Origin: Geodermatophilaceae bacterium URHB0062
GTDB lineage: Bacteria; Actinomycetota; Actinomycetes; Mycobacteriales; Geodermatophilaceae
Direction: 5' to 3'
NCBI GenBank assembly: GCA_000620185.1
Contig: JHVO01000011.1
Coordinates: 124,001-188,000, forward strand
Length of the DNA: 64,000 nucleotides
In this document: positions 45,289 to 53,864 of the stretch, piece after piece
How the letters are laid out: every line of letters starts with the position of its first letter
How positions within the stretch are numbered: the stretch's first letter is position 1
Made by a program: the position numbers and the translations under genes
Notes under the pieces: generated by a model
The model's input: only the letters and a program-made list of their open reading frames with translations
Database searches by the model: none
Told to the model about the DNA's origin: nothing

Positions 45289-46827
45289 GTGAACCACGTG
45301 TGGAGTGTCGATCCGCGCACCGGTGGACCGGTGGAGGTCGTCGCTCGCGAGACGGCCCCGGACGAGGTAGCCGAGCTCTGTGACCGGGCACTGGAGGCGG
45401 CTCCGCTGCTGGAGGCCATGGGACGGCAGGGCCGTGCGGGGCTGCTGCAGTGCCTCGCCGACGCGCTGGAGCGGCGTCGAGAGGACATCGTGGCGCTGGC
45501 CGACCGGGAGACCGCGCTCGGGACGGTTCGGCTGGACGGTGAACTCACCCGCACCGGCTATCAGCTCCGGCTGTTCGCCGAGGTGCTGGACGAGGGCAGC
45601 TACCTCGAGGCGGCGATCGACCACGCCGGCGCCACGCCCATGGGACCCCGGCCCGATCTGCGGCGCATGCTCGTGCCCATCGGCCCCGTGGCCGTCTTCG
45701 GAGCGAGCAACTTCCCCCTGGCGTTCTCCGTCCCCGGGGGTGACACCGCCGCGGCACTGGCGGCGGGCTGCCCGGTGGTCGTGAAGGCCCACCACTCCCA
45801 CCCCGGCACGTCCCAGCTCGTCTTCGAGGTGCTCGTCGATGCGGCGCGGGCCGCCGGCGCGCCGGAAGGGACGCTCTCCCTCGTGCACGGTCTCGAGGCC
45901 GGCGCCGCCCTGGTGGCGCACCCCGCCATCCGGGCCGTCGGGTTCACCGGCTCGCTCTCCGGCGGCAAGGCCCTTGTGGACATCATCGAGCGGCGCCCGG
46001 ATCCGATCCCGTTCTTCGGTGAGCTCAGCAGCCTGAACCCGCTGGTGGTCACGCCGCGGGCCGCCGAGGAACGCGCCGCCGAGATCGCGGAGGGCATCGT
46101 CGGCTCGTTCACGATGGGCGCCGGGCAGTTCTGCACCAAGCCGGGCCTCGTCCTGGTTCCCGGCGGTCGCTCCGGCGATGCGCTCCTGGGGGAGATGGCC
46201 GCCAGGGTCCGCGACCTCGACGCCCAGTGGCTGCTGAACGAAGGGATCGCCGCGTCCTACGCGCGCGGAACCGAGCGCCTGATCACCACGCCGGGCGTGG
46301 ACGTCCTCGCGCGGGGACGCGCCGCTGACAAAGCCGGTTTCCAGGCGGTTCCCCTGCTGCTCGCAACCTCGGCCGCCGGGCTGCCCGAGGAGGTCATGGA
46401 GGAGTGCTTCGGCCCGGTCACGGTGGTCGCCCGGTACGCCGACGAGGCTCAGTTGCTCGCCGCGCTGCGCAGGACGCCGTCCTCGCTGACGGCCACCGTG
46501 CTGCGCGGGGACGGCGAGACCGAGCTGCCCGCCCGAGTCGCCCGGCTGTGCCGGCAGCGGGCCGGACGCTTCCTCTTCGATGGGTATCCCACCGGTGTCG
46601 CGGTCAGCTGGGCCCAGCACCACGGCGGGCCGTGGCCGTCCACGAACTCGCAGCACACCTCCGTCGGCACGACGGCCATCCGCCGGTTCCTCCGCCCGGT
46701 GACGTGGCAGAACGCCCCGGGGGAACTGCTGCCGGACGAGTTGCGTGACGACTTCCTCGGCGTTCCCCGGCGAGTCGACGGCACCCTCCGGCTGGCGCAG
46801 GAGCGGCCGGCGGCCGCCACGGCCTGA
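45289..46827 (+). CDS. Aldehyde dehydrogenase, probable 2-oxoglutarate semialdehyde dehydrogenase
   Basis: The 512-residue enzyme has GPVAVFGASNFPLAFSVPGG, GCPVVVKAHHSHPGTSQLV, the general base Glu245 (FFGELSSLNPLVV) and the nucleophile Cys282 (MGAGQFCTKPGLVLV). These features mark the NADP-type 2-oxoglutarate-semialdehyde dehydrogenases of oxidative pentose and hydroxyproline pathways. It would deliver 2-oxoglutarate to the citrate cycle. GTG at 45289 follows AGGAG by 6 nt; a TTG at 45283 is a weaker alternative. Confidence 0.88.
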   Translation: MNHVWSVDPRTGGPVEVVARETAPDEVAELCDRALEAAPLLEAMGRQGRAGLLQCLADALERRREDIVALADRETALGTVRLDGELTRTGYQLRLFAEVLDEGSYLEAAIDHAGATPMGPRPDLRRMLVPIGPVAVFGASNFPLAFSVPGGDTAAALAAGCPVVVKAHHSHPGTSQLVFEVLVDAARAAGAPEGTLSLVHGLEAGAALVAHPAIRAVGFTGSLSGGKALVDIIERRPDPIPFFGELSSLNPLVVTPRAAEERAAEIAEGIVGSFTMGAGQFCTKPGLVLVPGGRSGDALLGEMAARVRDLDAQWLLNEGIAASYARGTERLITTPGVDVLARGRAADKAGFQAVPLLLATSAAGLPEEVMEECFGPVTVVARYADEAQLLAALRRTPSSLTATVLRGDGETELPARVARLCRQRAGRFLFDGYPTGVAVSWAQHHGGPWPSTNSQHTSVGTTAIRRFLRPVTWQNAPGELLPDELRDDFLGVPRRVDGTLRLAQERPAAATA

Positions 46828-46841
46828 ACCGGGGAACTGAC

Positions 46842-48407
46842 GTGGACACGACCATGGCGGCGCTCGTCGGCCGCATGTACGAGCGGTACCCGCGGGCGGT
46901 CGCCGTGGCCGGTGCGGCGCCCTCGGTCAGCTTCGCCAACCTGCGCGAGCGGGTGTACCGGGTCGGCGACGGGCTCGTCGGGCTGGGCGCTGAGCCGGGC
47001 GACCGGGTGGTGCTGTGGCTGGAGAACAGGCAGGAGTTCCTGGAGGTCGAGCAGGCGACGTTCCTGTGCGGCCTCGTGCGCACGGCGCTGAGCCCGAAGC
47101 TGCACGTCGATGACGTCCTCCGGATCCTGGACGACTGCACCCCTCGGGTCGTCGTCACCGATGCGGCCCGTGCCCAGCAGTTGATCGGCCGCCGGCCGGG
47201 TCCGGGGGCGGAGATCGTGGTCGTGGGCGAGCGGTGGTCGCCCGCATGTCATGCCTACGAGCACCTGGTCGAGTCTGCGGCAGCCGTTCCGCCGTCCGTC
47301 CCGGCTCCGCAGCCGTCGGACCTGGCCGCGCTGCTGTACACCTCCGGGACGACGGGCACGCCCAAGGCGGCGATGCTGACCCACGCCAACTGGGTCGCCA
47401 TGGTCTCGGGTCTCATGGCGGAGTTGCCGGTGGTCGACTCCACCGACGTCGTCCTGCACGCCGGGCCGATGGCCCACCTGAGCGGCTCCATCGGCACGGC
47501 CTGCTACGTCCGAGGCGCCGCGACCGCCATGCTGCGGTCGTTCGACGCGGCCACGACGCTGCGGACGGTGGAGGACCTCGGCGTCACCGTCCTCCCGCTG
47601 GTGCCCACGATGCTCCGGGCGCTCACGGCCGAGGCGGAAACGGGGCGTTACGACCTGTCCAGCCTGCGCGCCCTTCCCTACGGTGGATCGGCGATCTCCG
47701 CCGGGGCCGCGCAGGAGGCGCACACCCGGTTCGGTGAGGTGCTGGTCCAGGTGTACGGGCTGAGCGAGGCGCTGGTGCCCCTGGTGACGCTGTCTGCGGC
47801 GGCGCATCGGACCGGTCCGGGCTCGCCACCACCGCGACTGGGCTCCGCCGGTCGGCCGACGCCGTTCGTGGAACTCCGGCTGGTCTCGGAGGCGGGCGCC
47901 GAGGTGCCGGACGGCGAGCGCGGCGAGGTCCAGGTGCGCGGCGGCACCGTGATGGCGGGCTACTGGCGACGGCCGGAACAGACCGCGGAGGTCCTCGACC
48001 CGGACGGCTGGCTGGCCACCGGCGACATCGGATACCGGGACGACGAGGGCTACCTCCACATCGTCGACCGCAAGGGCGACGCGATCATCTCCGGCGGCAT
48101 CAACGTGTACCCCGCGGAGGTGGAGCGGGTCATCGCGACCCTGCCGGAAGTCGACGAGGTGGTGGTGGTGGGCGCACCCCACGAGAAGTGGGGTGAGACC
48201 GTCACGGCCGTGATCGCCCTCAAACCGGGTCGGACGCTGGCCGCCGAGCGCGTGGTCGACGTCTGCCGGCAGCACCTGGCGCCCTACAAGAAACCGACGG
48301 CGGTCCACTTCGTCGAGGCGCTGCCCCAGACCAGCAACGGCAAGCTGTGGCGCCGGCAGGTCCGGGACGGCTTCTGGACGGGACGGGACCGCAGGGTCGG
48401 AGGCTGA
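46842..48407 (+). CDS. AMP-dependent acyl-CoA synthetase/ligase
   Basis: The 521-residue enzyme has the P-loop LLYTSGTTGTPKAAMLTHAN, the motif VQVYGLSEALVP, and GWLATGDIGYRDDEGYLHIV. The hinge is DRKGDAIISGGINVYPAEVE and the catalytic Lys lies in LPQTSNGKLWRRQV. It activates a carboxylic acid with ATP and CoA. It is the last gene of the operon, 14 nt after the dehydrogenase, and may supply the first acyl-CoA for the CoA-transferase. GTG at 46842 follows GGGGAA. Confidence 0.92.
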   Translation: MDTTMAALVGRMYERYPRAVAVAGAAPSVSFANLRERVYRVGDGLVGLGAEPGDRVVLWLENRQEFLEVEQATFLCGLVRTALSPKLHVDDVLRILDDCTPRVVVTDAARAQQLIGRRPGPGAEIVVVGERWSPACHAYEHLVESAAAVPPSVPAPQPSDLAALLYTSGTTGTPKAAMLTHANWVAMVSGLMAELPVVDSTDVVLHAGPMAHLSGSIGTACYVRGAATAMLRSFDAATTLRTVEDLGVTVLPLVPTMLRALTAEAETGRYDLSSLRALPYGGSAISAGAAQEAHTRFGEVLVQVYGLSEALVPLVTLSAAAHRTGPGSPPPRLGSAGRPTPFVELRLVSEAGAEVPDGERGEVQVRGGTVMAGYWRRPEQTAEVLDPDGWLATGDIGYRDDEGYLHIVDRKGDAIISGGINVYPAEVERVIATLPEVDEVVVVGAPHEKWGETVTAVIALKPGRTLAAERVVDVCRQHLAPYKKPTAVHFVEALPQTSNGKLWRRQVRDGFWTGRDRRVGG

Positions 48408-48427
48408 GCCGCGGTCCCGGCCGCCAC

Positions 48428-49195
48428 TCACCTGGCGGCCCGGGCGAGGGTTTTCACGTGCCGCGGCAGGTCGTCGACGACCATCGCGTCCACGCCCGCG
48501 GCCTGCAGCACGCGTGCCCGGCGGGGGGACGGGCACCACACCATGAGCTGGCGGTCCGCCCCGTGCACCGCGGTCAGGATCGTCTCCAGCGGCGGCACGG
48601 CGAACCCGGTCAGCACGCCGGGGACGAGGGAGCCGACGTGGACGGCGAGGACCTGCACGTCGAGGTGAGCCGCGGCCGCCACCGCGAACCCCACCGGGAA
48701 CCGGTCCCAGGTCAGCAGGCCGAGGGCCAATCCGGGCAACGCGCTCCGCATGTGCAGCAACGCCGCTGGGTCGAAGGACTGCGCGAGCGCGGGGCGGTCG
48801 CCCAGGGTGCGTGCACAGGTGCGGGCCAGCAGCGCGGCGGTCGTCGTCGCGGAGGAACGGCCGGCGTCGGCCAGTGACGACTTGACGTCGAACACCACGC
48901 CGGCGGACGGGGGGAGCGCCTCGAGCAGTTCCTCGAGTCGCACGATCCCCAGCTCCCGTGCCGCTGCGCTGGTGATGTCGGACAGGAACACCCCGTCAGG
49001 GAGCGCGGCGTCGTGACAGACGAAGAGGCCGTCGTCGGACGTCCGCCGGACATCGGCCTCGACCCAGTCGATGCCGCCCGTCAGCGCGGCGAGGAACGAG
49101 TGCACGGTGTTCTCGCGGTAGCCGTCCACCACCCCGGCCCCCATTCCGCGGTGCCCCACCAGGGTGGGCTGTTCGGTGAAGACGGGCCAGGCCAC
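48428..49195 (-). CDS. Glycerophosphodiester phosphodiesterase
   Basis: The 255-residue protein has the GDPD signature TLVGHRGMGAGVVDGYRENT, then WVEADVRRTSDDGLFVCHDA (metal Glu/Asp and catalytic His). VVFDVKSS and LDVQVLAVHVGSLVPG follow, ending VDAMVVDDLPRHV. It cleaves glycerophosphodiesters to glycerol 3-phosphate and an alcohol. No signal peptide is present, so it acts in the cytoplasm. It converges on the ligase operon with 20 nt between stops. GAGAAGG lies about 7 nt before the GTG. Confidence 0.9.
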   Translation of the reverse strand: MAWPVFTEQPTLVGHRGMGAGVVDGYRENTVHSFLAALTGGIDWVEADVRRTSDDGLFVCHDAALPDGVFLSDITSAAARELGIVRLEELLEALPPSAGVVFDVKSSLADAGRSSATTTAALLARTCARTLGDRPALAQSFDPAALLHMRSALPGLALGLLTWDRFPVGFAVAAAAHLDVQVLAVHVGSLVPGVLTGFAVPPLETILTAVHGADRQLMVWCPSPRRARVLQAAGVDAMVVDDLPRHVKTLARAAR

Positions 49196-49382
49196 GTCAG
49201 GACCTTCTCTCGGTCGTGTCAGGTCGCTCCACGGCGCCGTGTCTGCGCGGCGAGCCCCTCGTGCGGACATGCGCGACGTGACGACTGCGACATGCCCACA
49301 CGGCGGCCGAACCAAGCGCCGTCGATCCGCCGGGCAACCGCTGCGGCACTGACCAGGTTCATGGGTCCCGGCCACGAGGGAA

Positions 49383-49412
49383 TTGACATGTGACCATCTG
49401 GTCACCTATCTT
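49383..49412 (+). promoter_or_regulatory. Promoter with operator palindrome in the spacer
   Basis: TTGACA (49383-49388) is followed by a spacer holding GTGACCATCTGGTCAC (49390-49405), a perfect 7-2-7 palindrome, and then TATCTT (49407-49412). The GTG of the ArsR gene starts 6 nt later. Binding of the ArsR protein here would block polymerase directly. Confidence 0.8.
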
Positions 49413-49418
49413 GCCGAT

Positions 49419-49739
49419 GTGACGGACGACGACCGCGTGTTCAAGGCGCTCGCCGACCCGACGCGCCGGTTCCTGCTCGACCTGCTCTTCGCCCGCGAGG
49501 GCCAGACGCTCACCGAGCTCGAGTCGGCGGTGGAGATGACGCGCTACGGCGTGATGAAGCACCTGAAGGTGCTGGAGGAGGCCGACCTGGTCGTCACCCG
49601 ACGCTCGGGCCGGGAGAAGTTGCACTTCCTCAACGCGGTGCCGATCCGCGAGGTGCACGACCGGTGGATCGACAAGTACACGGAGCGCCACGTCGCGGCG
49701 CTCATGGACCTCAAGCACGAACTGGAGAGCGAGTCATGA
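49419..49739 (+). CDS. ArsR-family transcriptional regulator
   Basis: The 106-residue winged-helix protein begins VTDDDRVFKALADPTRRFLL and has the recognition region LTELESAVEMTRYGVMKHLK, then LVVTRRSGREKLHFLN. No metal-binding ELCVCDL motif is present, so it is not a metal sensor; this subgroup typically pairs with SRPBCC proteins. The mRNA appears leaderless, since TATCTT ends 6 nt before the GTG. It overlaps the SRPBCC gene by 4 nt and probably represses the pair through the palindrome at 49390-49405. Confidence 0.92.
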   Translation: MTDDDRVFKALADPTRRFLLDLLFAREGQTLTELESAVEMTRYGVMKHLKVLEEADLVVTRRSGREKLHFLNAVPIREVHDRWIDKYTERHVAALMDLKHELESES

Positions 49740-50281
49740 CGAGCACCGAGACCGCCGGCACCGAGCAGGCGACGGCGACGACGCAGGTCCACCGCGTCTA
49801 CATCAAGGCCACGCCCGAGCGGATCTGGCAGGCGATCACCGACAAGGACTGGAACGGCCGCTACGGCTACGCGGCCCCCGCGGAGTACGACCTGCGGCCG
49901 GGTGGCACGTATCGGGCGTTCGCGACCCCGGAGATGAAGCAGGCGTCGGCGGCGATGGGCTGGGAGCTGCCCGAGATCATCGTCGACGGCGAGGTCGTCG
50001 AGGTCGACCCGCCCCGCCGGCTCGTGCAGACCTGGCGCATGGCGATGGACCCGACGGCGGCGGCCGAGGGGTTCAGCCGGCTCATCTGGGAGATCGAGGG
50101 CCCCGGTCAGGACGGCGTCTGCCGGCTCACCGTGACGCACGAGCTGGCGGGCATGCCGAGCCTCTACGCCATGACGTCGGGCGACAACGAGTTCGGCGCG
50201 ATGGGCGGTGGCGGCTGGCCGTGGATCCTCAGCGACCTCAAGAGCCTGCTCGAGACGGGCGAGGCCTTCCCCAAGGGCTGA
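49736..50281 (+). CDS. SRPBCC (AHSA1-like) domain protein
   Basis: The 181-residue protein contains VHRVYIKATPERIWQAITDK, YDLRPGGTYRAFATPEM and IIVDGEVVEVDPPRRLVQTW. GGGGWPWILSDLKSLLETGE lies near the end. This is the Aha1-type START/SRPBCC fold that binds hydrophobic ligands. The ArsR partner is encoded directly upstream with an ATGA overlap. The ligand is unknown. Confidence 0.9.
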   Translation: MTSTETAGTEQATATTQVHRVYIKATPERIWQAITDKDWNGRYGYAAPAEYDLRPGGTYRAFATPEMKQASAAMGWELPEIIVDGEVVEVDPPRRLVQTWRMAMDPTAAAEGFSRLIWEIEGPGQDGVCRLTVTHELAGMPSLYAMTSGDNEFGAMGGGGWPWILSDLKSLLETGEAFPKG

Positions 50282-50360
50282 GCCGAGTGCAGCCGTCTGG
50301 TGGTGAGTGCCGTGCTGTGGCGCGGCACCGGCCACCGCACGACGGCACCGAGCGGGACGA

Positions 50361-50402
50361 CGACGGCCCGGGACCCTCCACGCTGAGGATCCCGGGCCGT
50401 CG
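50361..50402. terminator. Hairpin terminator between convergent genes
   Basis: CGACGGCCCGGGA (50361-50373) pairs with TCCCGGGCCGTCG (50390-50402), with an inner CCTC/GAGG extension. It lies between the SRPBCC gene and fadB, whose stops face each other. A smaller GTGCCG/CGGCAC hairpin near 50306-50327 precedes it. Confidence 0.75.
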
Positions 50403-50414
50403 GGTCGCGGTGGT

Positions 50415-52496
50415 TCAGGACGGCAGGGAGGCCACGCCCTTCGGCAGGAAGAGCTTCCCCGTGACGGCCTCGGAGACGCCGGTCCGGTCGAGATGGGCGG
50501 AGATGCCGCCCAGCCAGAACGGCCAGCCGGCGCCCAGCAGCATGCACAGGTCGATGTCCTGCACCGCCTGCACGACGCCCTCGTCGAGCATCAGCCGGAT
50601 CTCCTCGGCCAGCGCCCGCTCGGCGCGCGACCGCACCTCGTCCTCGGTCAGCGGCGAGTCGCCGTCGTCGATGCCGGCCAGGTCGGGGTCGACCACGCCC
50701 GGCTCGCTGTACACCGACGACTTGCCCAGCTCCACCATCCTCCGCAGGCCCGCGCCGACGGCGAACCGGTCGGGGAACGCCTCGTGCAGACGCTCGGCCA
50801 CGTGCAGCGCCACCGGCGGCCTGACCAGCGTGAGCAGGTCGAACGGCGACATCGGCAGGCCGAGCGGGTCGAGCGCACGGTCGGCCACGGCCACCGGCGT
50901 GCCCTGCTCCACGGCCGACGTGATCTCGCCGAGAAAGCGGGTGAGCAGCCGGTTGACCACGAACGCCGGGGCGTCGGCGACCAGCACGCACGACTTCTTC
51001 AGCTGCTTGCCGACGGCGAAGGCGGTGGCCAGCGTGGCGTCGTCCGTCTGCTCCGCGCGCACCACCTCGATCAGCGGGAGCACCGCCACCGGGTTGAAGA
51101 AGTGCAGGCCGACGACCCGCTCCGGGTGCTCGAGCTTGGCCGCCATGGCGCTGACCGACAGCGCCGAGGTGTTGGTCGCCAGCACGCAGGTCTCGGACAC
51201 GACCGCCTCCACCTCGGCGAACACCTGCTGCTTGACCGACATCTCCTCGAACACGGCCTCGATCACGAGGTCGGCGTCGGCGAAGACGTCCTTGGACCGC
51301 GAGCCGGTGACCAGGCCCTTCAGCCGGTTCAGCGCGTCGCCGGAGAGGCGGCCGCGCTGGGCCAGCTTGTCCAGCTCGCCGTGCACGTATCCCACGCCCT
51401 TGTCGACGCGCGCCTGGTCGACGTCGGTGAGGACGACGGGCACTTCGAGCCGGCGCACGAACAGCAGCGCCAGCTGCGAGGCCATCAGCCCGGCCCCGAC
51501 GACGCCGACCTTCGTGACCTTCCGGGCCAGCGACCGGTCGGGCGCGCCGGCCGGCCGCTTGGCCCGCTTGTTGACCAGGTCGAAGGAGTAGAGGCTCGCC
51601 CGCAGCTCGTCGGTCATGAGCAGCTGGGTCAGCGCGTCGTCCTCGGCCGCGGTGCCCGCCGCGAAGGCGGCGTCGACTCCGGCCCGCGCGAGATCGAGCA
51701 GCTCCACCGCGCGCAGCGCGCCCGGGGAGGCGTTGCGGGTGCGCCCGGCCACGATCGCGCGAGCCCGGCCGATCGCCTCGTCCCACGCGGCGGGATCGAT
51801 GTCCGGCCGCGAGACGGTCACCTCGCCGGACAGCACGCCGACCGCCCACTCGATCGACCGCTCCAGGAAGTCGGCGGGCTCGAAGACGGCGTCGGCGATG
51901 CCGAGCTTCGCGGCCTTCGGCGCCGGCGTCATCTTGTTCTGCGCGAGCGCGTTCTCGACGATGACGGTGACCGCCGGGTCGATGCCGATCAGGTTCGGCA
52001 GCAGCTGCGTGCCGCCCCAGCCGGGCACCAGGCCGAGGAAGACCTCGGGGAAGGCGACCATCGCGGTGCCGCTGATCGTCCGGTAGTGGCAGTGCAGCGC
52101 CAGCTCCAGGCCGCCGCCGAGGGCGATGCCGTTGACGAAGGCGAAGGTCGGGATCGAGGAGTCCTTGACCCGGCGGAACACCCGGTGTCCCGTCTCGGCG
52201 ATCTCCCGGGCGGCCGCGGCATCGGTCACCGACGGCACGCCGGAGAGGTCGGCGCCGACGGCGAAGACGAACGGCTTGCCGGTCACGCCGATCGCCATGG
52301 GGGCGGGGGAGTGGGCGGCGATCTCGTCGAGCGCCGCGTCGAGCGAGGCGAGCCCGCCTGGCCCGAAGGTGGACGGCCGGGTGTGGTCGTGGCCGTTGTC
52401 CAGGGTGACCAGCGCCAGCTCGCCGGCCAGACCCGGCGCCCGGAGGTACCGCACCTTGGCGGCGGTGACGACCTCGTTCTCGAAGACAGCAGTCAT
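50415..52496 (-). CDS. fadB: Fatty-acid oxidation enzyme: enoyl-CoA hydratase/3-hydroxyacyl-CoA dehydrogenase
   Basis: The 693-residue fusion has an N-terminal crotonase domain with both glutamates (GIALGGGLELALHC and AFPEVFLGLVPGWGGTQLLP). From about residue 320 comes a 3-hydroxyacyl-CoA dehydrogenase NAD domain (KVGVVGAGLMASQLALLFV), then two C-terminal helical domains (LHFFNPVAVLPLIEVV, FVVNRLLTRFLGE). It carries out two beta-oxidation steps and pairs with the thiolase upstream, whose stop overlaps its start by 1 nt. The order and sizes match mycobacterial FadB/FadA (Rv0860/Rv0859) as I recall them. Confidence 0.95.
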   Translation of the reverse strand: MTAVFENEVVTAAKVRYLRAPGLAGELALVTLDNGHDHTRPSTFGPGGLASLDAALDEIAAHSPAPMAIGVTGKPFVFAVGADLSGVPSVTDAAAAREIAETGHRVFRRVKDSSIPTFAFVNGIALGGGLELALHCHYRTISGTAMVAFPEVFLGLVPGWGGTQLLPNLIGIDPAVTVIVENALAQNKMTPAPKAAKLGIADAVFEPADFLERSIEWAVGVLSGEVTVSRPDIDPAAWDEAIGRARAIVAGRTRNASPGALRAVELLDLARAGVDAAFAAGTAAEDDALTQLLMTDELRASLYSFDLVNKRAKRPAGAPDRSLARKVTKVGVVGAGLMASQLALLFVRRLEVPVVLTDVDQARVDKGVGYVHGELDKLAQRGRLSGDALNRLKGLVTGSRSKDVFADADLVIEAVFEEMSVKQQVFAEVEAVVSETCVLATNTSALSVSAMAAKLEHPERVVGLHFFNPVAVLPLIEVVRAEQTDDATLATAFAVGKQLKKSCVLVADAPAFVVNRLLTRFLGEITSAVEQGTPVAVADRALDPLGLPMSPFDLLTLVRPPVALHVAERLHEAFPDRFAVGAGLRRMVELGKSSVYSEPGVVDPDLAGIDDGDSPLTEDEVRSRAERALAEEIRLMLDEGVVQAVQDIDLCMLLGAGWPFWLGGISAHLDRTGVSEAVTGKLFLPKGVASLPS

Positions 52497-53701
52497 CAGT
52501 CGGTGGCGCCTTCCCAGTTCGGGTTCTCCCAGATCACGGTGCCGCCCATGCCCATACCGATGCACATGGCGGTGAGGCCGTAGCGGACGTCGGGCCGCTC
52601 GGCGAACTGGCGGGACAGCTGGGTCATCAGCCGCACGCCGGAGGAGGCCAGCGGATGGCCGACGGCGATGGCGCCGCCCCACGGGTTGACCCGCTCGTCG
52701 TCGTCGGCGATGCCGTAGTGGTCGAGGAACGCGAGCACCTGGACGGCGAAGGCCTCGTTCAGCTCGAACAGCCCGATGTCGCCGATCGACAGGCCGGTGG
52801 AGGCCAGCGCCTTCTCGGTCGCCGGGATCGGCCCCACGCCCATGACCTCGGGCTCGACGCCGGCGAAGCCGAAGCCGACCAGCCGCATGCCGATGGTCAG
52901 GCCGAGCTCACGGGCGACGTCCTCGGCGGCGAGAAGGCAGCCGGTGGCGCCGTCGTTGAGCCCGGCGGCGTTGCCGGCCGTGACGTGCCCGTGCGGGCGG
53001 AACGGCGTCTTGAGCGTCGCCAACCCGTCGAGCGTGGTGTTCGGCCGCGGCGGCTCGTCGACGGTGGCCAGGCCGAAGCCGTTCTCCGCCGACCGCGTCG
53101 CGACCGGCACCAGCTCCGGCCCGATCTGGCCGTTGGCGACGGCCTTCGCGTACTTCTGCTGGCTGGCCAGCGCGAACGCGTCGCAGCGCTCCTTGGTCAG
53201 GTGCGGGAAGCGGTCGTGCAGGTTCTCCGCGGTCGAACCCATGACCAGTGCCGAGGGGTCGACGATCTTCTCGGAGAGGAACCGCGGGTTCGGGTCGACG
53301 CCCTCGCCCATGGGGTGGTGGCCCATGTGCTCGACGCCGCCGGCGATGGCGACGTCGTAGGCGCCGAACGCGATGCCGGACGCCGTGGTCGTCACGGCGG
53401 TCATGGCGCCGGCGCACATCCGGTCGATCGCGAAGCCGGGCACCGACTTCGGCAGCCCGGCCAGCAGCGCGGCGGACCGGCCGATGGTCAGGCCCTGGTC
53501 ACCGATCTGTGTCGTGGCGGCGATGGCGACCTCGTCGACGCGGTCGGCCGGCAGCGAGGGATTGCGCCGGAGCAGCTCGCGGATGCAGCGCACGACGAGG
53601 TCGTCGGCGCGCGTCTCGGCGTAGAGGCCCTTCGGGCCTGCCTTGCCGAAGGGGGTGCGCACGCCGTCGACGAAGACGACCTCACGCAACGAGCGGGACA
53701 T
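52496..53701 (-). CDS. fadA: Acetyl-CoA acyltransferase (thiolase)
   Basis: The 401-residue thiolase has VFVDGVRTPFGKAG at the start and the acylated Cys in FAIDRMCAGAMTAVTT. NPWGGAIAVGHPLASSGVRL supplies the His, and CIGMGMGGTVIWEN the second active-site Cys. It releases acetyl-CoA in the last beta-oxidation step. It is the first gene of the fadA-fadB operon. A palindrome at 53752-53767 and a GATATC-like -10 lie upstream. The start ATG at 53701 has GGAGG at a good distance. Confidence 0.95.
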   Translation of the reverse strand: MSRSLREVVFVDGVRTPFGKAGPKGLYAETRADDLVVRCIRELLRRNPSLPADRVDEVAIAATTQIGDQGLTIGRSAALLAGLPKSVPGFAIDRMCAGAMTAVTTTASGIAFGAYDVAIAGGVEHMGHHPMGEGVDPNPRFLSEKIVDPSALVMGSTAENLHDRFPHLTKERCDAFALASQQKYAKAVANGQIGPELVPVATRSAENGFGLATVDEPPRPNTTLDGLATLKTPFRPHGHVTAGNAAGLNDGATGCLLAAEDVARELGLTIGMRLVGFGFAGVEPEVMGVGPIPATEKALASTGLSIGDIGLFELNEAFAVQVLAFLDHYGIADDDERVNPWGGAIAVGHPLASSGVRLMTQLSRQFAERPDVRYGLTAMCIGMGMGGTVIWENPNWEGATD

Positions 53702-53751
53702 GGGACCTCCGCGGAAGTGGATATCGGCCCGGACGCGGGCGGCGCCCTCAA

Positions 53752-53767
53752 GTTACCCGTCGGTAAC
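53752..53767 (-). promoter_or_regulatory. Operator palindrome upstream of fadA
   Basis: GTTACC-CGTC-GGTAAC is an inverted repeat with 6-bp arms and a 4-nt centre, the size and shape of a TetR/FadR-type site. It abuts TTGAGG on the minus strand, a plausible -35 for fadAB, with GATATC about 19 nt further on as -10. No cognate regulator lies in the window. Confidence 0.6.
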
Positions 53768-53802
53768 CAACCGTCCAAGGCGGCGCGGCGAGGTCTCACT
53801 CC

Positions 53803-53864
53803 GAAGCGGCCCGTCCCGGGTCCCGCCCTGAGCCTGCGCGAAGTGAAGAGGACGGGGTCCTTTC
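53803..53864 (-). repeat. Dispersed palindromic repeat, copy 5 (type D)
   Basis: On the minus strand it begins GAAAGGACCCCGTCCTCTTC right after the RNase D stop and ends GGGCGGGACCCGGGACGGGC. It closely matches copy 3 behind DUF4193, 34 kb away, and again sits directly at a gene end. Confidence 0.7.
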
